From assembly GCA_003194525.1 (NCBI GenBank), contig NBIV01000004.1, forward strand, positions 1-64,000: 64,000 bases of DNA. Reading direction: 5' to 3'. Made by a program: the position numbers and the translations under genes. The stretch's first letter is position 1. Every line of letters begins with the position of its first letter. The notes under the pieces were generated by a model. That model saw nothing but the letters and a program-made list of their open reading frames with translations, ran no database searches and was not told the origin of the DNA. Of the stretch, positions 1 to 10,882 are shown one piece after another. Source of the stretch: Gracilariopsis chorda (taxonomy: Eukaryota > Rhodophyta > Florideophyceae > Gracilariales > Gracilariaceae).

Positions 1-1331
1 CTCTTCCCGAGCTTTCGGACCTGCCCTGTAAGGGGGTTGTGCAACCGGTCGCGCACCGTGGATTAAATCGATCCGGTGTTCCGTTGCATCAATCTCGCCA
101 AGCGAGCCATCCCACATTGTGGTGAATTCCCGTAACATAGTACGGAGTTTGTCGCGGTGCGACTCTGGCACGTGGCTGAAGTCCAGCGCTTCAAGTGCTT
201 TTTCCGGATCAATCCGGTCATTGCTCGATGGAGCATGGTCCTGCGGAACAGGTGTGGTTCGCAATTCCGAGTTACTCGGTATGTTCGGCGCTGAAGTAGC
301 GGTTTCCTCCCCCTCCTTAGACTTGACGTCTTCGGACGGCGGGGCGAACTCCTCAGAAGAGGTGGTAACTCCGAGTACATCGGCGGCTGTCATCTTTGTT
401 GGCAGCATTCCCATAGGATGGGGGGTTACACTCCCAATTACTTGGTGTTTGACCAGATACTGGGGGTGTTTGCCAAGGTTGGCAACCAATATCCGGAAAG
501 GGACATCCGGGGAAATGGAGACAATTCCTTTAGCCAGCGCCAGCTGGGATTTCTCGTACAACGAGGCGAGGGGTTGTATAACCCGAAGACCGTGTTGACG
601 GGAATTTACCTGCACCCAGACTTGGGACTCAGCCGGTATAGAAACCGAGGCAGCGACGCGGAGCTTGGTGGACTCGCGGGACGCGGGCGGTGGTTCCTGC
701 GCAGCAGGGAGCGGAACTTGCTTCCGAGAGGACCACTTTAGCGGGTGGCGAACAATCGGAACCGACGATCCGTCTTCAAGTTCTACACGCCTGAGGCGGG
801 GCCTGATTGTGTCGACAAATCTGTCGCAGTAATCACATCCCAGTATGACTGGTGCTGCCAATGAACGGCAAACGATGAAGTCCAACTTCACCACAGAGGT
901 ACCAAGTCTCACGACGAGGTCCACTGTGCCCACCGTTTGTAACGGATTGTTGTTCGCATCCAAAATGTCGGGGACCGCGTCAGAGCGGATACGCGACCGC
1001 ACAAGCGGGGGTAACAATGATTCCACAACAAAGTTGGGGCCTGCACCTGTATCCAGGACGGTGAGAAACCTCACCATAAACTGGGGGTCAAGGCCAAGGT
1101 CGGCATAGACCTTATAATTGCGCTTGGCCAAGACCGAGACTCTACCGGGAATCCGGGGATTTTTACTCCGTATCCACGGGCGACGCAACACACCGAGGTG
1201 CGCAGAGTTTGCGTCAGCGGTGCCTTTCCTCGAGAGGACTTTCACTGGGAAGCGAGGCGAGGACGCCTCGGGCGCCAACAGCCCCGTTCTTGAGGACGCC
1301 TCTCCCAAAGGGGAGACTCTCTCAGTTAGTT
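1..1331 (-). CDS. Pro-pol polyprotein of element 1, protease part (partial)
   Basis: The minus-strand frame is open from the gag stop to the window edge and has no ATG of its own near its start. It contains a retropepsin active site, LDTGAGPN, near 1030-1055, and ends at the window edge in the linker before reverse transcriptase (PVAQPPYRAGPKAREE at 1-48). It aligns throughout with the protease ORF of element 2, for example LRRPWIRS and KRNYKVY. The frame is -1 relative to gag, and expression probably needs a ribosomal frameshift at about 1329-1334. Reverse transcriptase, RNase H and integrase should follow to the left of the window. The function (polyprotein maturation) is taken from the family. 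Confidence 0.85.
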
Positions 1332-1334
1332 TTC
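1301..1334 (-). promoter_or_regulatory. Candidate -1 ribosomal frameshift signal between gag and pro-pol (element 1)
   Basis: Minus-strand gag codons run GCG GAA AAC TAA. After a 9-nt spacer there is a 6-bp hairpin (TCTCCC, loop CTTT, GGGAGA; 1301-1316). Slipping back one nucleotide enters the open pro-pol frame. Element 2 has the same arrangement at the same place. The heptamer is not a textbook XXXYYYZ site, so the mechanism is inferred. Confidence 0.5.
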
Positions 1335-3500
1335 CGCCTTCGGCGGTGGGTTGGTTTCCTCGACAACGAGTGCTTCATCCCGTTGACGGGGGTTTCTATC
1401 CGCATAAGCGGGGGTTGCAACGGATGGTTGCGTGATCTCCCGAATCGGGGTGTATGAAGCTTGCCGCGCACGCGGGGTCTGTGGTAGGGCGTGGGAAAAG
1501 TCCGTTTTAGCACGGAGGTAGGAAGCCGTCGGGACGGAACGTTTCTCCTCTGAAGTGAGGGCCTCATAATTTGCCACCACCTTGGCCATATCCTTCAGTG
1601 AACAAATACAATGAGGAGAGGTATGGCCATGGGCATAGCACAGGTGGCAAATGAGAGCCAGCACCGCGAAACGCGGATTATTATTCCGAGTATCGGAGAA
1701 GCGAACCGCAGGGCGGGTGTCAGTCCATCCAGGCCGTTGATAACGGGATTGACCGTTTGAAAACGGGAGTCGTTGGGGTTGAACCCGACTGTTACCACCG
1801 TATAGAACGGGATCTTTTGTTCCCGTATCATGGGTCATCTCCGTCGTTGACGGCAACTCACTGGTGGGTATCGACACACCATCCCCCTGCGCTAAATACA
1901 AGGTATCAAATCTCTGTCCAGGGTTCCCATCCGCGGTGAGCGGGAGAGAGGAAGCTTCGCTTTCCAGCAACAACGCCTTGGCGGATTTAGACCGATTGTT
2001 CGGAGTTCTTGCACGAAGTGCATCCCCTTCCGCTCGAGCGTGTTGGACCAGCTCGAGGTAGGTGATCCTTCGCTTGACCTCCCGATAACGGGTAACTAAA
2101 CTCCGGATTGCCGGGTCAAGACCATCAATGAACATGGTACTGCGCTCCCCAGCGAGGTATACGTTACCACATCTGTGGAAAGCCTTGTTAAGGCGCACCG
2201 AGTAATCGGTCTCGGTCTCTCCAGCACGCTGGCGTGTATCTCGCAAAGCGAGGGTAGCCTGCTGAATAGCGGTGTTGGTGGCGTAGGAGCGCAGAAGATA
2301 CTGCACAGCCTCCGGCCAGCAAGTAACTCCTCCCTCGGAGGCGCGAGAAGATCCTCTGACAGAGGTGTATTGGTCCTCCGCCACTCCCCGTAAGAAATAC
2401 GGTAAAGCCAAATAGGCTTGTCCCTCATTCATACCGAGGATATCGGCCTCCGCTACAAAGCGGGATAGGAAATCCAGTACTAGGATTGGGTCCTCTCCAG
2501 TAAAATACTGGTTGCGGAGCGAGAGCTGCATTCGCTTAATGCATTCTCGCACCTTTCCCGTACCACGGGGCGTACGTCCAAGTGACGAATCTTCAAGCCG
2601 GTAGTACCGGTATGATAAAAGCTTCCGGTAATCCGGGTTTGTCGGTTTCAATTCCCGGAGACCGGGGTGTCTTCTCCCCTTCTGGCTGGTTCGGACCACC
2701 CCTTCAGTGGCCGATGACCGCTTCGAGCGGGAGGAGTAGCCTTGCTTCTCGTCCTTCGAGTCGGAGTCCGAGGAGCTCGAGCTAACCGAATGGTTTCGGG
2801 ATGATTCCGACGATGTCGAAGAATCGGAGTCCGAATATTTCCGGTGGTGTTTCCGTCGATGACGGCGTTTCTTCTTCCCAGCAAGCTGGTCGTTGTGCGA
2901 TGCCTCGTTTACCGGATCATCTGGGTATGGTTTGTCCATGAGGACGAACTGCTCCAGCGTCTCCAGGCGGGCACCAATCCGATCAAATCGGGCTTCAACT
3001 CCTTCGATGAAGGCGGCGGGTTGTCCCAAACTCTCCAACACGGAGTTGACGTCAGACAGTAAAATACGGAGTTCCTCGGCGACCTCCTTTACGGGGGTTG
3101 CCGAGACCACCTCTTGAAGGGATTTTAGTTCCCCTACAAGGGTGTCATGGGCGGTCCACAGAGCGCGGACCTGGGATTCCAGGGAAGTCCCCTGGGGGGT
3201 GTTATCGCCCGTTCCACGGCGGCTTGAAGCCGCGACAGCGGGAGCAGGCTGGGGTGCCTGGGGCACTGCGGCAACAGCCGGAGTCGATGCTGCATTCTCC
3301 TGCGGGGGTGATAACGAGGGCAAAAGGAGGTTCCGGGGTTCCCGGTCGGAGGTATCATTCTGCGATGAAGCGGCGCCAGCACGGCTGGAACTTGTCCGTA
3401 TAGGGATACGGGGTACGAACCGAACTTCGGAAGTGTCCGCGTTGTCGCGGGAGCGACTACGCGTAACCACTGGCTCCGCGTCGGAGGGATTTCTCGACAT
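1326..3500 (-). CDS. Gag polyprotein of element 1
   Basis: This 724-residue ORF encodes the structural protein that should form virus-like particles and bind element RNA. The N-terminal third is Ser/Pro-rich with a Lys/Arg- and Ser/Asp-rich stretch (about residues 210-270). A retrotransposon-gag-like helical region follows at about 300-470, and a single CX2CX4HX4C zinc knuckle (CHLCYAHGHTSPHC) lies near residue 625. The start is the first ATG after the primer-binding site. It aligns with the broken gag of element 2 over most of its length, including a block around RGSSRASEGG. The stop TAA at 1326-1328 directly follows a slip-like AAAAC, so pro-pol probably arises by -1 frameshifting. Confidence 0.88.
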   Translation of the reverse strand: MSRNPSDAEPVVTRSRSRDNADTSEVRFVPRIPIRTSSSRAGAASSQNDTSDREPRNLLLPSLSPPQENAASTPAVAAVPQAPQPAPAVAASSRRGTGDNTPQGTSLESQVRALWTAHDTLVGELKSLQEVVSATPVKEVAEELRILLSDVNSVLESLGQPAAFIEGVEARFDRIGARLETLEQFVLMDKPYPDDPVNEASHNDQLAGKKKRRHRRKHHRKYSDSDSSTSSESSRNHSVSSSSSDSDSKDEKQGYSSRSKRSSATEGVVRTSQKGRRHPGLRELKPTNPDYRKLLSYRYYRLEDSSLGRTPRGTGKVRECIKRMQLSLRNQYFTGEDPILVLDFLSRFVAEADILGMNEGQAYLALPYFLRGVAEDQYTSVRGSSRASEGGVTCWPEAVQYLLRSYATNTAIQQATLALRDTRQRAGETETDYSVRLNKAFHRCGNVYLAGERSTMFIDGLDPAIRSLVTRYREVKRRITYLELVQHARAEGDALRARTPNNRSKSAKALLLESEASSLPLTADGNPGQRFDTLYLAQGDGVSIPTSELPSTTEMTHDTGTKDPVLYGGNSRVQPQRLPFSNGQSRYQRPGWTDTRPAVRFSDTRNNNPRFAVLALICHLCYAHGHTSPHCICSLKDMAKVVANYEALTSEEKRSVPTASYLRAKTDFSHALPQTPRARQASYTPIREITQPSVATPAYADRNPRQRDEALVVEETNPPPKAEN

Positions 3501-3582
3501 GAGAAAATACCGTTACGACGGGAAACGATCACGGAACTTCCGGTGAATGAAAACAAACCTCGTAAGAGGGAAAACAAAAACC

Positions 3583-3602
3583 GATTCTAGGTCGGGAGAC
3601 CA
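3583..3602 (-). promoter_or_regulatory. tRNA primer-binding site of element 1
   Basis: Three nucleotides inside the LTR the minus strand reads TGGTCTCCCGACCTAGAA. This is complementary to a tRNA 3' end finishing in GGGAGACCA, with T-arm-like sequence before it. Element 2 has the same site with one difference in 18 nt. I cannot name the primer tRNA. Confidence 0.6.
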
Positions 3603-3605
3603 CTT

Positions 3606-4414
3606 TGTGGTGCAATGCCCCAAAGGGGAAAAACACCGAAAGACGTCCGGGATCTTCCTCTCACGAGGTGAACCCAGTTGGGTAGAGCCCTCCCAGAGGT
3701 GTCACGGCGAAGCCGGTTTGTAAGACCAGGGACACCTATCGCGACTCGCGCAGGGAGGTGAAGGCGAAGAATCGGTATCCGCGTGAGCGGGGTGTGATCC
3801 TCAGTAGAGGTATGTTTCCACGTAAGTGGGGGGGGGTGTGAGCGGATGCGCACACGAGGGCCGCGGATAGCGGGAGGTGGTACCCTAAAAAGAGGAAAGA
3901 GGAAGGACGAAGTGGGTCGCGAGAGCGACGAGCAGATACGGCAATGCCGGTGGACAGGACTCCCTATACAGAGCGAAACACCAATATGATTGGAACAATT
4001 ATACTCCCAGTGATGGGTTTCTTTAGATGTGCAAGGGGGTTAGATATCCCGTGGTTTACGGCGTTTCCCTCCGAGGAGGAGTAGAGTACGCGCGCAAGCG
4101 GTAGCAACTAGAGCCAATTACCCAGGTTGGGGTCCCTTGTTGGGGAAGGTTTACTGGTGCGACGGCAGTGCGCCGTCGCACTAAGTACTAGCTTCCCAGA
4201 AATGGGTGTGAAAATAATAAATAAAATTAACTAAAATACTCCACATTCCGTGGCAACATCCACTACTGTGGCCAACCGCCAATTGACCCAAAACCGTGTC
4301 TCACGTGTCCATACCCACCATTGTGGGGCGTAGTTCATATACACACTACACAACCGATAATATCGGGAAAGCGTTCAAGTACCCAGAATCCCTCCCTGAG
4401 GGCGTTGCACTTCA
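3606..4414 (-). repeat. 5' LTR of element 1
   Basis: The plus strand reads TGTGGTGCAA... to ...TTGCACTTCA. It therefore has TG...CA ends inside a roughly 10-bp imperfect terminal inverted repeat, as in the LTRs of elements X and 2. The length is 809 bp. Internal blocks such as TTGGGTAGAGCCCTCC are shared with the 915-bp LTR of element 2. The outer boundary was set by this end motif and by similarity to the X LTR end, because the partner LTR is outside the window. Confidence 0.75.
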
Positions 4415-4545
4415 GAAAGGAAAGGAAAGAAGAAGGAACACAAGTCAACTTGGATTTTATTCGATACGATCGATGGAACACCGACTAGTCGAAGGACTAC
4501 ACTACGTCACAAGGTTGCACCCCCATGGTGAGGGAACACGCCCCC

Positions 4546-6393
4546 TTACGGGTTGGAACTGCCCCCACCTGAGTGGTTATTGCCCTGGAGTCGGGCTATC
4601 AGAGCATCCCGCATCGCGGTGACATCGCCACTGGCCTCGTTACTTCCCAGCCCCACTTGGCGGAGGAACTGAGAGATCACGGCAGCCTGACCCACAGGGG
4701 CCACGTTCGCCTCACCTGGCGTAGAGGACCCACCAGTGGGAAGACCGACCGACGGATTGGACAGCTGACTCGCAGGGGCGACTCCAGGAGCATCCATACC
4801 ATATGGTTCTCCCTCTGCCTCGGCGTGACCGGCACCTTCGTCGGGCTCGTTGTCAAACATCGGATCCTCACCGTCGTAGACGTTGTAGTACTCATCGGCG
4901 TCAACAAAACCGGTCGGATGCCCCTCGGGGATATATCTCGGTGCAAACCGGAGCTCGTTCGCTTCCTCCGCGGAGATCTCATGCCCCTCCCAAGGGTTGA
5001 AGTAGATGAAGTCACCCGCGAGCGGAGTTCGACGCCCTGGCGACAGGTCCTGTATCCGGCTACCGGCAGTACGCCTACTCTGCTCTAGAGGAACCGAAGC
5101 CCAGTCAACTTGGTCGATGAAATCGAGGAGCCCCGCTACTTCGTCAGCGTTTGCCTCACCACCTTGTGGGATTCGTAAGTCCAGCGCTCGGATGGCGGCA
5201 CGGACCCGCAACGGGATGAACCACAGTCTGTACTGGTCATAAACCTCCCAGAGGATGAAAGCAGCTGTGCGGACCGCCCATTCGGTGACCACCACGGACC
5301 ACAGCCCGGACTCAGGATCCCCGATGAGGTATGAGCCGTAATACGTGATCACAGGAGGCAACTCAATGTAGCAACCTCGGCACGCTTCGAGATGCGACCA
5401 CCACGGTGGAATCGGAACGTACCGACCCCGTCGGTTGACCACGCGGATGCGTTCGACTTCTACGTTCTGATACGGAATCAAATACCCGAATCGGGACCGT
5501 GCTCGCCGCTCAAAGCGTATCATCGACAAGAAGTTGGCCCTCGCTAAGCGACGCATATAGCGGAATTCAGCCCGAATGATCGGTCGTGTCCAGCACACCG
5601 CGTCTTGGCGCGCCGCGGGAATGCTTCTCCACAAGAGTGGTTCCAAACCCGTGAGGCGGTCGAGGTACCCCATTTCACCTTGGGTGCGATACAATCCGAT
5701 GTCGGAGCACATACCATCGGGGATGGGATACTCAAAGGGAGCCCGGCGAAGCCGTTGATGAGCGAGTAAGACCAACGCCGCGTGCGCGGAAGCTGCTGAT
5801 TCCCGACCCCGTCGGATTACCGTGTGCACGGGTATCGCTATGCGATTGCGCCAATCCCACGAAGTGGTCACGATTGCCGGAACGTCACCCGGGAGCATTC
5901 CGTTTCCATCGGTATACATCGCCAGAAGCGCATCATTGAACACCGCAGTCGGGTGGAACCACGGCGCCAGCCGGAGAGTCATTGCATGTTGCGAAGGCTG
6001 CAGCCCGACCAGCATGTCGTACGACGGCCACGCTGCCATTAGATACCCTCCCGTGGGAGCCGCACTCGCATTTGCGCCTGTTGGTTGCTAAGGAGTCGAG
6101 AGACCGCTCTGCGGTAGAGGCACGGAATGAAATCCGGAGAAGTACTGTAACGGTGTGTTGTTGCCGGCGTTGCTGTTGTTGTTGCTATTGTTGTTGTTGT
6201 TGTTCATCGTAGATGAAGGAAGCCGAGTAATCGGAGAAGAAGGCCGCGAAAGCGTACGTGTTGTCGGAAGAACCTCGGAAGAGTTGGTCGCAGATTCGCT
6301 GTTCGCAGCTAGGTGCTCGTTACCCAGAGTGGGATGGAGAACCGGCGAACCGGACTTACATTTAAGGACCTTTCCCGGTGCTTCCGTCGCCAT
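4546..6393 (-). pseudogene. Antisense accessory gene of element X, interrupted by one in-frame stop
   Basis: Read on the minus strand from ATG 6393 this is 615 codons with a single TAG at 6088-6090. The part after the stop is a 497-residue ORF (ATG at 6039). It matches the intact 613-residue antisense ORF of element 2 on both sides of the stop. Shared blocks include APWFHPT, RAEFRYMRR, RFERRARSRFGYLIPYQN, WEVYDQYRLWFIP and SPGRRTP. The C-terminal fifth is acidic and low in complexity, and the N-terminus has an Asn run. It starts 36 bp from the 3' LTR and runs antisense to the element. I know no family, catalytic motif or membrane segment for it. It could be a recent pseudogene, a readthrough gene, or be expressed from the downstream ATG. 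Confidence 0.7.
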
Positions 6394-6428
6394 CGTGGAT
6401 GTCGTATTCGCACCTCAGCAGGGGGATA

Positions 6429-7330
6429 TGAAGTGCAATCCTCAAGGAGGATTACTCAGCGATGCCCTGTGGACTTGATGTTTTTGCCGCTTTCGCGTGT
6501 TTATGATTACTACCGCTATTAGTGGGTGTCTCAGCCATCAGCGGATCCGCACTGTGCGCCAGGTGCACACCTGTGCATGCGCCGTGTGCCACCCAAGGCG
6601 TGAGTGGACCACGTGTGACACGGATAGTCAAGAGGAGGTTGGCACCACGGTGTGGACATTTAGTTAACTTATATTTAATATTCATTATTTATCTACGCTA
6701 CAGTAGGGAGATTACTACACTATATAGTGGCTCGGCGACCTCGCCCTGACACTGAGTAAACTTCCCCAACCAGGTTTCTTGGCTCTAAGTCTTTTCCGCT
6801 TTCGCGAGTCTTCTACACTCCTCGGAGGTAAAGCCGCGTTACTAACGGTAGACCTATCCACCCTGCGTCACTAGGAGTATCACCGCCTTGGGCACTTGTC
6901 ACTTAGTTCACCACCGCCGTGTTCTCGCCCCTGTATAGGGTTCCTTTGTACCTTTTTCCGTGGTCCCGTTGGCCCACACCCCCCTCGCCCCCAATCGGGC
7001 ATCCCCCGTATTTCCCTTACCCCACTCTCGTGGTTCCTACCCCTTTGTGTTGTTGCTCGTCACCGCTGACGCGTGTCTCTCGTGCCGGTATCCCGTGACG
7101 TCTTCCCCCACTTACGTGGACTCGTACTCCTTGGAAGGGCTGTTTTCCCATTCGTGGTGATCCTAATCCTACCGTTTCAACTCTCCCCGCTTGGCGTGAG
7201 GGTGAGCCTCGGCTTTACAACCCGACTTCGTCGTGCTCATCCGGAGAGGCTCCGCTCGCTGTGTTACCCTCCAGAGGGGAAGATTCCGAACGTCTTCGTG
7301 TGTTGTCCCGCTTGCGGGTATTGCACTACA
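6429..7330 (+). repeat. 3' LTR of element X
   Basis: This 902-bp LTR begins TGAAGTGCAATCC and ends GTATTGCACTACA. Its reverse complement resembles the start of the element 1 LTR (3606 onwards), with shared text around GAAGACG and ATCTTCC. That fixes its orientation opposite to element 1. A purine-rich tract lies immediately to its left. Confidence 0.72.
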
Positions 7331-7623
7331 AAACTCAAGATCTTCCTTACCTTGTTCACGAGCTTTCAAAAGCAGGCGATTTGTTTGGAGTACATCGATT
7401 CAGACCGATCTGTAGAAAACATGTTCAACGAAGTACTCTGATCAGTGCAAGGCTTCGTTTTATTCGATATAAGCCACCTCATTCCTGCAGAACCGTGATT
7501 TCTGCCAACCTTAGGCGTTCTTCCATGATGTAGCAGGTTTCCAGGAACTCTCCACATACACATGAGCTGAATCCGGTTCAGAACGACGTGTGCCTAGCAA
7601 GATATCAATCTGCTATAACTTCT
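7331..7623. other. Gap between element X and the MULE reading frame
   Basis: About 290 bp with no recognisable gene. It presumably holds the 5' flank of the MULE transposase. I found no terminal inverted repeat here. Confidence 0.4.
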
Positions 7624-10600
7624 ATGCAAGGGAGGCTTAAAGAATGGACTGCAAGGAAGGTATTCCAAGACACGACCATTCCCTGGGATGTATCCGAAGC
7701 GACTCTGGTTCCATTTCACAAGAGGCCGGTTCCTTGTGTGGGCGTGATGTCAGCAAATGTCTCGAATGGTGTAGAGGACGTAGGGTGTACAACTGCTCAG
7801 AGCGGAAAGGAATGTACGAATGCGATGAGTACTTCGAAATACGCTGAGGATGTAGGAGTCCGGATTATTGCTCCTAAAAGTTTGGCTGAGGAGAGAACAA
7901 CTTCAGAAGTTGGGGAGGTTGTCACAGATACATGTCCAATTCCAATCAAGAAGGTAGGTTCTGTGCATAACACAATCTTGGAAAGTGGGAGAACTGGTTT
8001 CGGTACAGTGGACAGCTCAGATGCATGCTCAGATCAGAGAGAAGTTGAACTTAGCCTCCCCTTTGTTCTTGACGAAAAAACTGAGCAACATTCTGGCTTG
8101 CGAAAGCAAGGTGAACCCTCTGCGGATTCAGACAGCTCAGATGAAGGAGGAGTTGAAGACGCGTCACTGCTTATAGACACATTTCTTGAAGATGAGCAGC
8201 CACCGCCGTACAAACTTTTTCACGGTGTTGAAAGTTGTGACTCTCAGCGTGAATTTCTCGACCAGATGACTACAGCAGAATCAACAGGAGAGAAAAAATG
8301 TGAAACAGAGAGCTCAGACAATTCATCAATTGAGATAAGGCGCATGGAGGAAGGTGAAGCTCTATTCAAGAGAGCACTAAGCTCATTCGTCTCAGGCTTG
8401 GAAGAGAACGCCTCAGGCAACACAGCTCTAAAATAAATTCAGTTTATTGGTAATTGCTTTGGGTACCAGTTCCGCATTCGTGACTCGCCATATCATAAGC
8501 ACATTCCAGCAGCTACTGCAAGTCCGGACAATACTGATGGTGACTGGGTACTTAAACGTGCATTCGTAGAGTGCAAAATGCGGGGATGTGCTTTCTCTTT
8601 CATCTTAAAAACCGTCAATACGCTTTCGGGTATGGAGGACGGCGATAACACTTTGAAGGGGTATAGATGCAGAATGTGGAACTGGTCTCACAATCACGAG
8701 CCGAACCCTGAGCTGACCATGGACAGGCTACAACCAAAGCTTCAGAAGGAAGCGTTGGAGATGAAAAATGAGCTTTATATACCTTTCACACACATCATCC
8801 GACTTTTGGAGGCAAAGTACAAGGTCTCAATCGACACAAAGAGTTTACGAAACAAGATATCATATGCAGAGGGGGTGAATTACCCACTCCAGGAAGAGTG
8901 CATGAGACTTTGTAAGGAACTGATTGCTATCAGAGACGAAGATTCTCAGAATCGGGTATTTCTCACGGTTGGCGAGGAAGGCAGAATGGATTCAGCGGCG
9001 TGGACGTATAGAGAGTGGATGGATGACTACGCACGATACGGATTTGTTCCCGGTATAAGTATCGATTGTAAAGCCATATCCAATAGATTTGGACTTCCGC
9101 TACCGACCATTAATGGCAGAGCAAACGATGGCTGTGTGCTGACTTTCTTTATGGCCTTTATATCCACTGAAACCGAAGAAAGCTTTGTGAGAATACTATC
9201 GCAGTTTCGTTCTGTTATTCAAGTTTCGCCTGCAATGATCGCCATGGACCAGAGTACGCCGTGCATAAACGCCACTAAGAAGGTTTTTCCGACGTCATAC
9301 ATTGCCCTTGACGAGTGGCACCTTAACCAAAATCAACTTCGTAATTGTGGGAGCTGGTGCTCAAAGATCGGGCATAAAGGAATTTCGGAAGAAATGTCGA
9401 GGGACCTCTTCATCATGAGGCAAACAAGAACAGAAAGAAAATTCATTTCCAGGCGGAATGATTTCGAAAGAAAGTACTTTTATCAGTTTCAACAAGAGCC
9501 GCCACAATGGTTTAGGTTTTTATATCACAGGAATGCTGAAATGATCGTTGCGTACTATCGCAATCGACTCGTTCCATTTCGTTTTCTCTTCCAGGGGACA
9601 GGTTACACCGAATGCTCAAACTCTTCATACCGCAGAAATATTTTGCAACGCAAAGTACGGCTATGGAAGATACCCAGCGAGATGCTTCGCCTAACCAAAA
9701 AAAAGCCGCAATAATCGATTAGCTTCGAGAACCAAAGTGTTGAAGCCCCAGAGCCTAACCCACCGGAAGATCACAACCTGCCAGCTGCCGATACCGCGAG
9801 CAGTGCTTGATAAGCTCATCACCGAGTACACTGCTTACTCCTTGCACAAATTCGTAGACCTCAGCGTCAATCCAAGTAGGAATTGCGTCGTATTGGACGC
9901 AACTACTGAGCCAATGACTGGTGCAAGGTGGCCTGATACCAGATTTGATGATGAATGTGTCCTAGGAACAGTAGTGGTATTCTCCTTAAAATGGTTAGGA
10001 ACATTACAATCCGGTCATGATAATTTGGAGACAATACGAGCCCCAGCACCGATCTACGAAGTATTTCTCACGAACTTTCCCAAGCGGACATACAATTGCG
10101 ATGAAGTCCTTGTGGGAGCATGCACCTGTGGTCAACATGCCGTGGCCGGCTTTCCATGTCGACACATAGCTAGGTGTGCTGTCACGTACCCAGAGCTTCT
10201 TTACCAGAAGCCGCAGTTACACAATTTCCTTGGCAGCCGAGTGCATCTGGAGACTCTGTTTGACTCGTACTTGAAACAAAACGACGACGAAACAACAAAG
10301 ACCCATCTATCAAGTATCAGGCGGAAGATCGGAAGAGAACATGCACAGTCCACACAATCAGATTCCAGAAGCGAAGGGGCCACAACGGAGGATGAGGATA
10401 TGTACTGGGGCAACATCAATTTGCAGATCAATGAAGAGGTAAAGACGTACTTGTCTTGGTCTGATGGCCGGGCAATGTTTGATAAGATACATCGTTTAGC
10501 AACGGAACTTGGACCAATCGCACTTCGCAGCATTAAGATCCTGTTAGAGAGTTCAATCCAAGCTCTGGCGAAAGGCAGAGCCCCAATTCCTCCTACGAAC

Positions 10601-10882
10601 CATGTCCAAGTGAACTCTGAGTTCAAAAAGATCTTATCGGGCCAGAAAGAGGATAACGATGGAATTTTTTATACCATTCAAAACCCAAACATGGGTCTAA
10701 CTCGCAACCAAAAGCGCAAAAGAGGATGCATGGAAGTTGTGAAGAGAAAACGTCCTCGACGGTCAGAGCAGCCGCATCTCCGTGGATCCCAGATATCGTC
10801 ACAGAGTAACGTTTCCAAGGAGGACCATGGAGCCTCAACTGTGATTTCTAGAGACGATGTGAATGGCGCAATTGACAAATGA
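7624..10882 (+). pseudogene. MULE (Mutator-like) transposase, broken by a stop and a frameshift
   Basis: Three consecutive ORFs form one transposase. The N-terminal part (7624-8436) is acidic and Ser/Glu-rich and ends in TAA. The same frame continues at once with a FAR1/WRKY-GCM1-like zinc-finger region (8437-8720, CKMRGC...HNHEPNP). The MULE transposase core follows at about 8950-9420, with candidate catalytic Asp in GISIDC and AMDQST and the motif EWHLNQ. At 9697-9704 a run of eight A breaks the frame. One base of shift opens the next ORF (to 10882), which carries a SWIM zinc finger CTCGQHAVAGFPCRHI near 10125-10172 and a basic C-terminus. MULE enzymes cut and paste DNA flanked by inverted repeats; no such repeats were found. 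It lies between two retroelements. Confidence 0.85.

Larger units (their letters stand above)
1..4414 (-). mobile_element. Ty3/gypsy LTR retrotransposon, element 1 (5' part, cut by window start)
   Basis: Reading on the minus strand the order is 5' LTR (3606-4414), tRNA primer-binding site, gag (1326-3500) and pro-pol (1-1331), which is still open at the window edge. No stop or frameshift damages gag or the visible pro-pol, so this copy looks recent and potentially complete. It ends at 4414 next to the 3' part of a second, oppositely oriented element (X), so it appears to have inserted into X. The predicted 5-bp target duplication on this side is GAAAG (4415-4419); the partner lies outside the window. 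Family assignment rests on its similarity to element 2, whose RT, RNase H and integrase are of Ty3/gypsy type. Confidence 0.88.
4415..7330 (+). mobile_element. 3' remnant of a Ty3/gypsy-like retrotransposon, element X (plus orientation)
   Basis: This segment holds the 3' LTR (6429-7330), a polypurine tract just before it (AGCAGGGGGATA) and the antisense accessory gene (4546-6393). The layout is the mirror image of the 3' end of element 2. The gag-pol part is not seen because element 1 sits at the left breakpoint (4414/4415); it should lie beyond the window's left edge. The expected right target duplication is AAACT (7331-7335). Orientation is set by the polypurine tract and by LTR similarity to element 1 read in reverse. 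Confidence 0.78.

Noticed and set aside
7073..7441. 122-aa ORF at the end of element X
   Set aside because: Runs through the LTR boundary at 7330; explained by the repeat.
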